DNA of 64,000 nt, taken from contig OZ035961.1 of assembly GCA_964034945.1 (NCBI GenBank), forward strand, positions 27,753,684-27,817,683, in the 5' to 3' direction. Below the pieces are notes generated by a model. That model saw nothing but the letters and a program-made list of their open reading frames with translations, was not told the DNA's origin and did not search any database. How positions within the stretch are numbered: the first letter of the stretch is position 1; every line of letters begins with the position of its first letter. The translations under genes were made by a program, and so were the position numbers. Origin of the DNA: Chrysopilus asiliformis. Lineage: Eukaryota > Arthropoda > Insecta > Diptera > Rhagionidae. Below are positions 54,121 to 64,000 of the stretch, piece after piece.

Positions 54121-54237
54121 GCGTCTGTCTGTCTGTCTGTCTGTCCGTCTGTCTGTCTGTCCGTCTGTCCGTCTGTCCGTCTGTCCGTCTGTCTGTCTGT
54201 CTGTCTGTCCATCTGTCTGTCCGTCTGTCTGTCTGTG
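54121..54237. repeat. GTCT/GTCC tetranucleotide array
   Basis: About 117 bp of GTCTGTCTGTCCGTCTG-type units. It grows from the CAGACAGAC segment that every E copy carries near its end. Confidence 0.9.
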
Positions 54238-54324
54238 AATTTCATCACTTTCGAAAATATTAAGCTAGAGGTTTAAAATTTTACGAAATGCATGCAGAAC
54301 ATAATTTTAGATGGCCGTACCATA

Positions 54325-55312
54325 GGGTAAAGTCGGGTGATATGGCACCCTTTTTTTTTAATTGGCATAACTCAAAAAGTAAAAGAGATTTTTAATTCAA
54401 ACAAAAACGTTTTTATTCTTAAAATCAACTAGTAAAACAAAAATAAAAAATAAATAGGATTTCACTCCTAAAAAAGTAAAAATTTTAACAAAATATAAAT
54501 TCATTGAAAAAACCATATCCCCCAAAAGTGTAGGGGATACGGCACCCTACCTTAGGTGATATGGCACCCTACTTGTTTTTTAAGTCCTTTTTGCCACACG
54601 AGTTGCAAGTGTTGACAAATGATGTGCATGAGTCATGGGACCACAAATGGCAAACAATGCATTTAACCCACTCGTCGGGTTTAGTGGTCTTAGCATAGTC
54701 TTCACCACATCCAGTGCAAATGTTTTCCTCAAAATCTTCAAACCTATCGGAGTCGTCTTGTAATGCAATATTTTCTTCTTCAGATGTGGTTTCATCTACC
54801 ATCGCTCGTTCTTTCGTAATTGATTTTTTTTTTGATTAGTTACGTTTTCTGAGGAAGTAAGGATTGGAGCCTTTTGTTTTCTCGGGTTTGGCACCCGTTC
54901 CATATCACCTCAGAAAAAAGGTGCCATTTCTCCTTTCACACATCGCCAATGATTTTCATATTTTACTGAAAACTCGCGCTCAATCAAGTCTGTTTCATAC
55001 ACACAAACGAAAACAGATCAGATTCTGCTTGTTTTGGTTTGTGAACGGTAAACTTGCTCCAACTGTACTTACCAAAATTCAGCCACTCAAAAAACAACAA
55101 AAAGTAGTTCGTCTAAAATTTCAACTTTTTTTTCCTGTTCTGTCACACAAAAACAAAATGAAAAGAGCTTTTGTTTCGCGGTCTTCACACTTCGGCCTTA
55201 TTGGAGAAACTGAACTAAATTCTTGGAGAATGATTTTGATTCTAGTGTTGCCAATGGGAGAATTTGAAAGGGTGCCATATCACCTAAAGTGCCATATCAC
55301 CCGACTTTACCC
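54325..55312 (-). mobile_element. pogo-type non-autonomous element, copy D1 (988 bp)
   Basis: TA flanks at 54323-54324 and 55313-55314. The ends GGGTAAAGTCGGGTGATATG and its complement are perfect for over 20 bp, and GGTGATATGGCACC-like phrases recur just inside each end. It is nearly identical to D2 (59483-60468), so insertion is recent. On the coding strand (minus) it has a T-rich promoter-side segment, a GTAAGTACAG donor-like site, then a short ORF. Inserted into repeat E6. Confidence 0.9.
54569..54802 (-). CDS. Short ORF with Cys4-His-Cys3 (PHD-like) zinc finger, in D1
   Basis: 77 codons from ATG at 54802 to TAG at 54571. The acidic N-terminus (MVDETTSEEENIALQDDSD) is followed by C29, C32, C48, C51, H56, C59, C66, C69, i.e. 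C-x2-C-x15-C-x2-C-x4-H-x2-C-x6-C-x2-C, matching PHD-type zinc ligation, with a Trp at position 54 two residues before the His. Such a finger commonly closes transposases of pogo/Tigger-type elements in insects (family knowledge). The DDE domain is absent, so this is not a transposase; it is the retained C-terminal part. In D1 a run of ten A upstream (eight in D2) breaks the longer reading frame found in D2. Confidence 0.7.
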   Translation of the reverse strand: MVDETTSEEENIALQDDSDRFEDFEENICTGCGEDYAKTTKPDEWVKCIVCHLWSHDSCTSFVNTCNSCGKKDLKNK

Positions 55313-55445
55313 TACATCAAAATCCAATCGGAACATTCCTTCCACGCTCTCCCACACAAATGACTTTTTCTTAAATAAAAATGTTGTCCGCCCTCATATA
55401 GAGTATTTGACAATTGGCCCCTGGCAATTGTAGCTTTTCCTATGT

Positions 55446-57508
55446 TTATTTATTTTTTTTCCTTATTTCTTTTATTTTTATTTGTGAAATAGATGAAAGT
55501 AGATTGTGTTTTATTTGATTTCCTCTTCTTAGATTTTTGTCGAAAAAATGCTTTTGAGAACAAGTACACAAACTGATAATAACAATAAATTATTCCTCTG
55601 CAAATGGTCGACATTCTTTTATAGCATTTTTTCAAATATCTTCTAAAAGGGTTAAATTCATATTTCGAAGCCCTGCACCAGATTTTTTTTATGTGATTTA
55701 AAAAAAAAATGATTTATGAAACTTTCCAAATTTTCGAATGATTTTTCTGCTGGGGTAGATTTTTAAGAGTATAAAAACTATATATTTTTTTGTGACATTC
55801 CATACAAAATTTGTCGAAATTATAATAATACCTTAGTTAGTCTTGAATTTTCAAAATTGTAAGTCTCAACCCTACAGTATATGTACAACGTAGCTGCCAC
55901 TAAATAACGTACAATTCTATTACGGTCTTGCCAAGATAAAGCGGCGCCCGGGACAAAACCTGTATATGGCGCCCCTTCCCTTTTTAAAGAAAATTGATAA
56001 AAATGCATTTTTGTACGCTTGTAAATTTTGAAGAACCGATCAGAGAGATGAAAGTTGGTCTCAATTTTTGATTATCATTATCTAGATTAAAAGGGTATCT
56101 TAGTTCTTTGGTATACACAAAAATTGCGCCGCATGCAAATTTTGTTAAAAAAAATCGCAATGGGCAGAAAAAATTACGCCGCAGGTGAAAATTTTTGAAT
56201 TCTTAGTTCAATAGCCCACTTAAATTGACCTAACAGTTGCAAGAGAAGCGTATTATCATGTTTTGTTCGTCGTGAAGTCCGAATTTGACGCAGCGAATTT
56301 ATGAATATATCCAAATGTTGCTTAACGCGAGGTGTAAAATTCACTCATCGTATCAGCTGCAGAAAGTGACGCCCTAGATGGGCATGTTTGTGCTAGAAAC
56401 CAGCCTCAGTGTCAGGTCAATTAGCTTGTCAAAGTAAATATATTTACAAGAGCATGGAATAAAATTTCACATTTTAAAGTTACAACTTTGAAATCTAAAT
56501 CATACATCCGGCACGTCGCGATTTTGGCGCCCAGAGCACCCCCCCTCGACATGGTCCTGTGTACCATACACCAAAGATGCTAGTAGGGAACATATATTGA
56601 TCTGAGTGAATAAAATCTAGCAAATGCTTTTACTACCAAATTAACACATTTTAGTACAAAATACCACATAACTTTTATACTAAAACTGCTAAACTAAGTT
56701 GTAGACCGGCGATTGTAGACCGAACCTGCGATGTACTGAAATACTTGATCGAGATCAAATGCGAGGGAGAGGTGAAAATTAAAAGGGGTGAAACTGTAAA
56801 GGGGTGAAAAAGATTTTCTGTGGGCGAAACTAGTCCTTGAGGTACGATAGGCTAAATAATAAAACCCAGATCGAAATTACTGCATTGGTTCAGAAAATGG
56901 CAGGAGAGGGGGTAAAAATATCAGGATAAAATTGGAGCCTAACCTAATTATTCGTTTATAAATACCACAAACTGTGAATACGACTGATGACTTCTCCCGT
57001 AGATTTTAATAAATAATCGATCTTCAAATTTTAGTGCCAGCCGAAGAAACTTACCGACCTAAGATTTGTTCGAAATAATCTGTCTGCGTGTGTCTTTTCA
57101 ATTGCAGCAAAATTATTTTTTTACTTTAGGTGTCAATTAGACATAACACAAAAAAAATATGTCTAATCGATATCCAAAGTAAAAAATAATTAATTCCAAC
57201 TAATTTTATATCCACCAACAAAACTGGAGCCTCCATGAAAATATTTCATATCTTATCTCGACGATTACTGATTTATAGATTATTAAAGATTAAGTAAATA
57301 AGCATTAGGAAATTAAAACTAATGATTTTTCAAAAAACTAGAATTAATTTCTTTGTGTTCTAAGAATTAACGAAATGGAAAAAATATCAATGTTGCAAAT
57401 TATAATATCTTACAAATTATCTAAAAGCCTGAATTATGAAAAAAAAGCTTTTTACCATTGGTTCATATTTTCCAAAATAAATAGAAATTACTCAACGTCC
57501 TAAACATA
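55446..57508. other. No gene; scattered repeat-like phrases
   Basis: 55900-56580 includes AAGCGGCGCCCGGGACAAAA, GGCGCCCCTTCCC and GCGCCCAGAGCACCCCCCCT, which look like pieces of one dispersed repeat. 56750-56960 has GAGGTGAAAATTAAAAGGGG and GGGGTGAAACTGTAAAGGGG. No complete element or coding sequence was defined. Confidence 0.4.
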
Positions 57509-58188
57509 TTCAGCCTTATTAATAAAAAATCCCTAACACGGAGATAACTCATGTGCTAACTAACTCCGAGATAGCAAACTTATACATTAGTTAACTATTC
57601 TTATTAATAAAAATTTTTCCTCCATATAATAGCTAACTCGTATTTTATTTAAAAATTTAGTTTGAATAAGGCAACCCTTGTGCTGAATTGTACCAAAAAA
57701 TACGAAAATCTTTTACATTTTTTCTTTTACAGTCATATTTTGGTTTTTTAAATCCGTTTCCTTGGAGACGATATTAAAATAAATCATATTTTGGTTTTTT
57801 AAATCCGTTTCCTTGGAGACAATATTAAAATAGGAGTGAAATTAATGTTTTTATTTTAATTGTGATTCACTGCAAAGTAATTAAAAGTGGAAAATTTAAA
57901 AATTAAAGGAAAGCGATCAGAAAAGTGGTGTTCAAGTGATAAGATAATATAATATAATAACATAAATTGCATTTTTTTAATGGATCATTGTTTCTTATAG
58001 TCATTATTGCAAGAGTTATGTGCCATCAAGAGTTATCAACTCGTTAACTCGAGGGAATCGGTATGTTAGCTAACAGAGAGTTAACTAACGTCAGTTAAAT
58101 CTTAAAAATTTTTATTAATAAGAATTTCGAGTTATCCACTGCGTAAACCATTGATAAAAGTTAACTAACGTTTATTAATAAGGCCGAT
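57509..58188. mobile_element. 680-bp inverted-repeat element with GCCTTATTAATAAA ends
   Basis: The left end TTCAGCCTTATTAATAAAA and right end TTTATTAATAAGGCCGAT are near complements, flanked by TA (57507-57508 and 58189-58190). TTATTAATAA phrases and GTTAACTAAC / GTTAGTTAAC phrases recur inside in both orientations. A 51-bp tandem duplication lies within (57733-57833). Confidence 0.65.
57733..57833 (+). repeat. 51-bp tandem duplication
   Basis: TCATATTTTGGTTTTTTAAA, then TCCGTTTCCTTGGAGACGAT, occurs twice in a row (starts 57733 and 57784) with one internal base difference (GACG versus GACA). Confidence 0.88.
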
Positions 58189-59482
58189 TATTTTTTGCGA
58201 AAAAAAAAATCTTTTTCCCGACGTATAATTTACAAATTCGACTTACATTTGACATGATTACTTGTAATTACTAACCTATAAACATCTTCAAATTGGACCT
58301 GAAAACACTACCCGAATTGAAATTACATGATGACATTGCACTTAACTGGGTTCATTGGAAAATATTAAACCTTGCAACAACAAAAAAACTAACAAAAGCG
58401 AAAGATTAATTCGCTAACAATTCCCAAAGTCCGGCCATCGCAAAAATACTTTGATCTTCGCGCGCCATTCAAATTAACTGACCAGCCATGCCCAGTTTCA
58501 ATATGGAAGGAGTTGTACTAGAGCAGAGTTCTTCGCGCGCTTGCGCCTTTCCCACTCGAGCATGTTTTCTTCTCCGCCTTTGAAGTGGGACTGACTTCCG
58601 AATAACCGAACTCGGCCATGAATCCAAACGCAGCCCTGCCAATCACTGATTGCCTTGTGCTAGAGGGAGAAGGAATTCGTTTTCCTCGTATCTCAAACCG
58701 GCGGAGCGAATGAAAAAGCGAATTCGTGCAGCCATAAGTGCTAGAGTGAAATAATTTCAAGTTTGACAAAAGTATCACTGATTTCTAATTGACGTTTTGA
58801 TGGCGCATGGTTTCGAAGACGTCATACACGACTGATCAAATTTGTGTTTCGTTAGGAATTAATCTTAAAATAAAAATTGTGGCGGACGAACCAAGCAAGT
58901 GTACGTCATCGGGAGCAAAAAAAGATACTCTTCAATTTGAATCTTTTTCGTATTTGGCTTTACTACCGACGCGACGTTGTGTCAAAAATTTAGTGCAGCA
59001 CTAAAAATATTTTTAGAGCCTTTTGACGCGTTTTTAAACGATTGTAAAATTTTTACTCTTTGCGATCCACAATGACCCCGTAAAATTGATAGTAATATAG
59101 ATTTATTGAGTGCTTAAAGATCTTCAAATAAATAACAACACGGCCACATATGATCATTGACTTAAATGGTTTTTCTCTCGGTTTTGTTTATTGATTGTTT
59201 TCAAATGATTTTCGTTTTAGTTTCCTTATTTGTCAGACAGTAGCAATAATGATTTATTCTGGCAAATTACTTTGATATATTGTATGTCATAAAATTCCTT
59301 ACTGGTTTTTGATTTTAAAATGTTACGATAATCCCCGGATAACTGCTTCTTGGAAACTTGCACAACTCTTTTAAGTGCAACAGTAATTGGAACCCCGTGC
59401 ACATTTTTAAGAATTCCATGCAATATTTATCGCTTAAGAGCAAAACGTCTATTACTGCACGAAAATATTCGAAAAGCTTGTA
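58189..59482. other. Mostly non-coding; G+C-richer patch at 58420-58800
   Basis: 58420-58800 is clearly richer in G+C than its surroundings (GCGCGCC, CGGCGGAGCG, CACTCGAGC). The minus strand is open for 86 codons over 58518-58778, but the first codon is GTG, not ATG, and there is no recognised motif. It could be an exon remnant or an unclassified repeat. 58800-59480 shows no clear structure. Confidence 0.35.
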
Positions 59483-60468
59483 GGGTAAAGTCGGGTGATA
59501 TGGCACTTTAGGTGATATGGCACCCTTTCAAATTCTCCCATTGGCAACACTAGAATCAAAATCATTCTCCAAGAACTTAGTTCAGTTTCTCCAATAAGGC
59601 CGAAGTGTGAAGACCGCGAAACAAAAGCTCTTTTCATTTTGTTTTTGTGTGACAGAACAGGAAAAAAAAGTTGAAATTTTAGACGAACTACTTTTTGTTG
59701 TTTTTTGAGTGGCTGAATTTTGGTAAGTACAGTTGGAGCAAGTTTACCGTTCACAAACCAAAACAAGCAGAATCTGATGTGTTTTCGTTTGTGTGTATGA
59801 AACAGACTTGATTGAGCGCGAGTTTTCAGTAAAATATGAAAATCATTGGCGATGTGTGAAAGGAGAAATGGCACCTTTTTTCTGAGGTGATATGGAACGG
59901 GTGCCAAACCCGAGAAAACAAAAGGCTCCAATCCTTACTTCCTCAGAAAACGTAACTAATCAAAAAAAATCAATTACGAAAGAACGAGCGATGGTAGATG
60001 AAACCACATCTGAAGAAGAAAATATTGCATTACAAGACGACTCCGATAGGTTTGAAGATTTTGAGGAAAACATTTGCACTGGATGTGGTGAAGACTATGC
60101 TAAGACCACTAAACCCGACGAGTGGGTTAAATGCATTGTTTGCCATTTGTGGTCCCATGACTCATGCACATCATTTGTCAACACTTGCAACTCGTGTGGC
60201 AAAAAGGACTTAAAAAACAAGTACGGTGCCATATCACCTAAGGTAGGGTGCCGTATCCCCTACACTTTTGGGGGATATGGTTTTTTCAATGAATTTATAT
60301 TTTGTTAAAATTTTTACTTTTTTAGGAGTGAAATCCTATTTATTTTTTATTTTTGTTTTACTAGTTGATTTTAAGAATAAAAACGTTTTTGTTTGAATCA
60401 AAAATCTCTTTTACTTTTTGGGTTATGCCGATTTAAAAAAAAGGGTGCCATATCACCCGACTTTACCC
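59483..60468 (+). mobile_element. pogo-type non-autonomous element, copy D2 (986 bp)
   Basis: TA flanks at 59481-59482 and 60469-60470. Same ends as D1 and about the same length (986 versus 988 bp), in opposite orientation. It differs from D1 by few substitutions, including the A run (8 versus 10) and the base that changes the ORF stop. Confidence 0.9.
59892..60308 (+). CDS. Zinc-finger ORF of D2, extended at both ends
   Basis: 138 codons: MERVPNPRKQKAPILTSSEN, then TKERAMVDETTSEEENIALQ, the same Cys4-His-Cys3 finger as D1, and, because TAG has become TAC, an extension (YGAISPKVGCRIPYTFGGYG) into the element's 3' terminal repeat. The basic stretch NPRKQK before the acidic segment could be a nuclear signal or the remains of the transposase linker. 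There is no DDE domain. D1 keeps the natural stop and D2 keeps the longer upstream frame, so neither copy alone is necessarily the original. Confidence 0.65.
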   Translation: MERVPNPRKQKAPILTSSENVTNQKKSITKERAMVDETTSEEENIALQDDSDRFEDFEENICTGCGEDYAKTTKPDEWVKCIVCHLWSHDSCTSFVNTCNSCGKKDLKNKYGAISPKVGCRIPYTFGGYGFFNEFIFC

Positions 60469-60569
60469 TACTCTAATGGCTTCCCCACAACGAGCTTTTA
60501 GAAATTTGTGGAAACAGTTGTTTTGGTCAAATTTAGAATTTCAATTGCAATACAATTTGCAACAACATC

Positions 60570-60855
60570 CAACAAAAATATCAGTTGTGATCAATACAAA
60601 ACTTTCCTCTGCAATATTTAGTTTCGGAAAAAATTTGCAAAAAATAACACTTTTCCAAATATATCGAAAAAATGAAGGAAAATGTATTTTCTTTGAATTT
60701 GATTCTTGCATTTTTCTCAAAAGCGCATAGTTTCTGAGAAAGTTTCAAAAAACTGTATTTTTTCAAAAAAAAAATGTATGGGATGTTCCCGTTAAAGCTA
60801 ACGTTACTTTTCCACTACGATTTTCGTAAAACTCATTTACAAAAAATAAGTAAAG
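60570..60855 (+). repeat. Repeat family A fragment, copy A6
   Basis: Contains ATCAGTTGTGATCAATACAA, AACTTTCCTCTGCAATATTT, GAATTTGATTCTTGCATTTT and CGATTTTCGTAAAACTCATT, leading directly into the CAGA/CCGA array. Confidence 0.6.
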
Positions 60856-61098
60856 CGGACAGACCAACAGGCAGACAGACCGACAGACAGACCGACAGAC
60901 TGACAGACAGACCGACAGACCGACAGACCGACAGACCGACAGACCGACAGACAGACCGGCAGACAGACAGACTGACAGACTGACAGACAGACCGACAAAC
61001 CGACAGACCGACAGACCGACAGACCGACAGACCGACAGACCGACAGACTGACAGACCGACAGACCGACAGACTGACAGACTGACAGACCGACAGAGAA
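60856..61098 (+). repeat. CAGA/CCGA tetranucleotide array (about 240 bp)
   Basis: Alternating CAGACAGAC and CCGACAGAC units, the longest array in the window. It makes all frames long and open on both strands, which is artefactual. It sits at the end of A6, as shorter arrays do in other A and E copies. Confidence 0.93.
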
Positions 61099-61583
61099 AA
61101 TATTTTGTATTGACGAGGAAATTTCACTGTCAAATAAATCATTTCATTTGATCCGCCGTTCACCAAATACAAATTTATGGAAAACTTCAGTTTCAAAAAA
61201 AATACGCCAAATTTTTGATATTTGAGAGTTCACTTGCACCTTCGTCTTCGGCTTAATTTTGGCCGGTGTCGAAGTTTCACCGAAGGTGTGATTTTTGTCC
61301 ATTGCCGATTAATCGTTCAGATTCTACTAGTAATGCAAGCTGACTTCACTTGCACCAAATTTTTTTTTTCAGTTAACCTACAGCAAGTTGACAGATACCA
61401 TCTGTAAGTTAACAGACATCTCATATAGGGAATTTTAGCCGGTACTAGGTAAAATAGTCCTGCTGGAGGCTTAAAACATTTACTCCATTTATCTTTTGCG
61501 TTACAAATAATATACTAAAACTTATAAATTTATATGATTCTCATATAGAGCAAGAAAACACTTCCTACAATTATATATAGTAC
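61099..61583. other. No gene established
   Basis: Between the array and H2. A plus-strand segment TTTTTTTTTTCAG, 31 nt, CATCT|GTAAGTTA (about 61372-61403) has exon-like borders but no partners. The segment 61230-61340 is slightly richer in G+C (CACCTTCGTCTTCGGC). Confidence 0.35.
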
Positions 61584-62206
61584 CTAGGAAGACCGCGCCA
61601 TGCTCGGCGAGCTCAAAATCCTACTCTTGCTGATTTTTGCGGAAAAACTAAATTCACATTATCTTTATAGAGCTTTTCCAGAGTTTTTAAATTCCCGACT
61701 TAGAAAGTTACAACTAAAACTAATGCGCGATAACAAAATTTCATAGAAATCGGTTGAGTGGTTATTGAGTAATCGCTGTCACCGATTTTTGAAACCTTTT
61801 GAGACACCAGGTGAGGGTTATCGAGGAGAGGGAAAAGTCAGGTTTGTAGTGGAAAAACCGAAAGCCCTTAGCCCCCTTAGTAATACTGTAAAGTTTCATT
61901 AAGATCGGACTACCCAATTCGAAGATACCACGCGAGGGGAGGGAAAAGTCAGGTTTGTAGTGGGAAAATCGAAAGCCCTCAGCCCCCTCAGTAATACTGT
62001 AAAGTTTCATTAAAATCGGACCACCCAATTCGAAAATACCAGGCGAGGGGTATCGAGTGGAATTTTCTCAGAGGTGAGACCTATCTAGATCGATTCCTTG
62101 TCCCCGAAAATCCCTAACCCTCAAGTTTCGTGAAAATCGTTAGGCGGGTTTTCGAGATCATTTGTGCAGACAAACAGACAGACATTCCTCGTATTATATT
62201 ATAGGA
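61584..62206 (-). mobile_element. Helitron-like element, family H, copy H2
   Basis: Minus strand starts TCCTATAATATAATACGAGG at 62206, preceded by A, and ends near a hairpin (CGCCGAGCATGGCG) followed by CGGTCTTC and CTAG at 61584. These agree with the TC...hairpin...CTRR rule. The base after CTAG is G, not the expected T, so the 3' end is tentative. The body has two units with CCTTAGTAATACTGTAAAGT and GGGAAAAGTCAGGTTTGTAG, and a short CAGACAGAC stretch. Confidence 0.55.
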
Positions 62207-64000
62207 TTTTTCCAGCATAACATTAGTTCACAGCAGCAAAAACTCAATCGAAGAAATAAAAATATTTTAACCTTTTTAATTGATTTATTGTTCTTGTGTA
62301 AACATACGCATATGAGCATATATTTCAATTTTAATCAATACAAAATAACATTGTAACTCACCACATAACCCATAAATTTCGAACGTGATTCAAAATTTTA
62401 ATTAAATCAATAAATCAAATCGAACCACATCAATCCGATTACATTGTTTATGCCTAAACACGAATCAACTATTTATAGATAAGAAAACCTGAATTGAATG
62501 ATATTCCATTACGATATTCGTAATTCACATAATTTAAATGAAAATTCATGTTTGTTTGAATCATCATGGGTTACAGAATTTCAAAATATAATTTGTCCGT
62601 TCTTTACTGATAGCCTTTTGGTTATTAGTTGATAAGAACATGTGAAAAATGTTAAGAATGTTATCAACTCAAGAGAGATGATCTAAATGTTTATTTCTTA
62701 ATTAATGTTTTATATGTAGTTAATTAGATTTTTTATTGGGAAAGAGATTTTTCCAGAATGTTTTCATATGTTTTTATTATTAAAAAGGAAATTTGAGATC
62801 ATTAAAGAATTTTCTTTGAAGAATAAGAAATGTTTGTAAATAAGTCCCACCTTTCGGGTTTTTTTTGGCACTTTTATAGACATGTTCAACTATAGTATTC
62901 TTGTGATGATATAATTTTGCCAGTAATTTAAGAAAACATGTGTGTGATACCGAAGAAACATTTCAATTAAATATATTCAATTCAATTCGACTTGAATGAA
63001 AATAACAAGACAAGCAAATTGAATTTTCTTCGCTGTTTCTTATTTGCGAAATTTAAAAAAAAACACACACACAACGCTACAACACATTTGAAGGCGAATT
63101 TAATCAAAAACTTTTCTTTTTCTTCTTCATTGTTTGGCTTGAAATTCTCGGACTTGTAATTTATTTTTTCTTCTTCTTATTTTTTTAGATGGACCCCCTT
63201 GTTCTTAATCTTTCTCTAGAGAGTTTTAATTAAATCAAGCCAGGCGGAATGGACAAAAAGAAACAACGCGTGTAATAAATGTTCTGTGTGCCTAAGTTTT
63301 CTTTTTATATCAACTTTTTCCTCGACTTCTCAAATTGATAAAGTTTTCAAAATACGAAAGTAAAGAAAACTTTCCTTCTTTTCGAAATCAGTTGTTTTTG
63401 TACTCTGACTTTTTGATTGAATCAAAACATTTATTGAGAACACTGCAATGGAATGTTTCTTTTCTTATTATTTTTGTTGATTTGAGGCAAGATTTATATT
63501 CTTTAGATATAGTTAATCCATCTTGAATTTGATTGGACTAACAATAAGATACAATTTTTACTTGGAAAACTACAAAACAAGCTCAAATATGAGAAAATAT
63601 TTATTAATAAAAAATATACGACAAAAACTCCGAAAGGAACATATGAACAAAATCGAATCCAGGTCATTCTTTAACTCTAGACAAACCGTCTTAAGAAATT
63701 TTTTTCAAAAAAGAATTTCTTATCCCGAATCCACATTGCACTGTCAAATATTTTAGCATACCATCGAATGTTTTCTTTTTTGTCAAAAGGGTTGAGAACA
63801 CAAAAAATGAAGGCACGATTTCTTACAAAACCTGATCTTTTACAGTTATCTGTTCCTGATTAGAAACGTCTAAGAGACCAAAGAAAAATATTCAGTCTTA
63901 CACAACTCCTTTCACGCCAGGACCTAATTTGGTTATTTCTCAGATCGTGTGTGTTTGTTTTGGATGCCATAAAATAGAAAGCGCGACGGGACAAAAATAT
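62207..64000. other. A/T-rich, no gene or element recognised
   Basis: T-rich and A-rich runs, small frames without motifs (63335-63756). A GTG|GTGAGTTA site on the minus strand near 62358 has no acceptor within reach. It may be intergenic or intron of the putative large minus-strand gene. Confidence 0.4.

Larger units (their letters stand above)
54036..55445 (-). mobile_element. Repeat family E, copy E6, split by the pogo-type element D1
   Basis: Reversed E copy. The distal part (54036-54324) holds AAGATTTTAATTTCCGCATG, a GTCTGTCC array and CGAAAATATTAAGCTAGAGG; the remainder (55315-55445) reads CATCAAAATCCAATCGGAAC, TAGAGTATTTGACAATTGGC and CCCTGGCAATTGTAGCTTTT. D1 lies between, flanked by TA. 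Confidence 0.75.

Noticed and set aside
54864..55433. 189-codon plus-strand frame over D1, and its equivalent on the minus strand of D2 (59452-59931)
   Set aside because: Antisense to the pogo-type element; it exists in both copies only because they are near identical, has no motif, and ends in sequence outside the element.
60774..61196. Long frames of Thr/Asp/Arg or Ser/Val/Cys repeats over the CAGA/CCGA array
   Set aside because: Artefacts of a tetranucleotide repeat.
1..64000. Search for tRNA, rRNA, CRISPR arrays, bacterial operons, retroviral or LTR genes
   Set aside because: No cloverleaf-like sequence, regular spacer array, operon-like gene runs, or reverse transcriptase/integrase motifs were recognised by eye; a tRNAscan/RepeatMasker run would be needed to exclude small ones.

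Overview
This window looks like A+T-rich, intron- and transposon-dominated nuclear DNA of an insect, most likely a fly or midge (Diptera). The evidence is GT-AG introns on the minus strand, CAG/CAA polyglutamine coding, many small TA-flanked inverted-repeat elements (MITEs), Helitron ends with TC and CTAG termini, and decayed Tc1/mariner and pogo elements. There is no bacterial gene organisation, and I recognised no rRNA, tRNA or CRISPR. The species assignment is inference only.

Host gene content is sparse. The best-supported gene runs on the minus strand through the left end. A polyglutamine exon (ending at 9141), a Tyr/His/Pro-rich exon (9033-8852) and a Ser/Tyr/Thr-rich exon (1542-1383) join in frame with good splice sites, and the gene continues past the left edge. 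I do not recognise the protein. Two further minus-strand mini-exons with good splice sites (40139-40097 and 49262-49198) are phase-compatible with it, so the gene may span about 48 kb, with most of the window being its introns. That link is inference. Weaker coding candidates are a plus-strand two-exon frame at 13.2-13.6 kb and a frameshifted coding-like relic at 48.1-48.8 kb.

The rest is layered mobile DNA. From left to right: an old Helitron relic (1.85-2.7 kb); MITE family B (four copies: 3.2, 27.2, 31.5, 35.1 kb); a 1-kb element made of iterated short motifs (4.9-5.9 kb); MITEs at 7.6, 8.5, 16.1, 20.3, 24.8, 29.8, 30.9, 31.2, 34.4, 36.2, 42.1, 46.5, 51.9, 52.2 and 57.5 kb; family C (14.5 and 47 kb, opposite orientation); Helitron family F (17.6, 42.7, 45.3, 50.5 kb) and H (22.4, 61.6 kb); a 122-bp minisatellite (23.0-23.7 kb); mariner-type derivatives (24.2, 45.7, 51.4 kb); a pair of nearly identical pogo-type elements of about 1 kb (54.3 and 59.5 kb) that keep only a PHD-like zinc-finger ORF; and several unclassified families (A, E, I) ending near CAGA-type arrays.

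The most unusual observations are: (1) a shared module (an AAATTTCAAG-like start, a CTCAAnnCnTT-like middle and a CAGACAGAC end) recurring in at least five otherwise different repeat families; (2) the pogo-type pair with an isolated Cys4-His-Cys3 ORF; (3) family B MITEs packed with TGACCT/AGGTCA-like half-sites; and (4) two elements (4.9 kb, and family C) whose interiors are iterations of a short inverted motif. Nested insertions (C in E, pogo in E, MITE in mariner, B in another MITE, mariner derivative in A) give a relative chronology. I found no convincing new defence-type or enzymatic gene system here.
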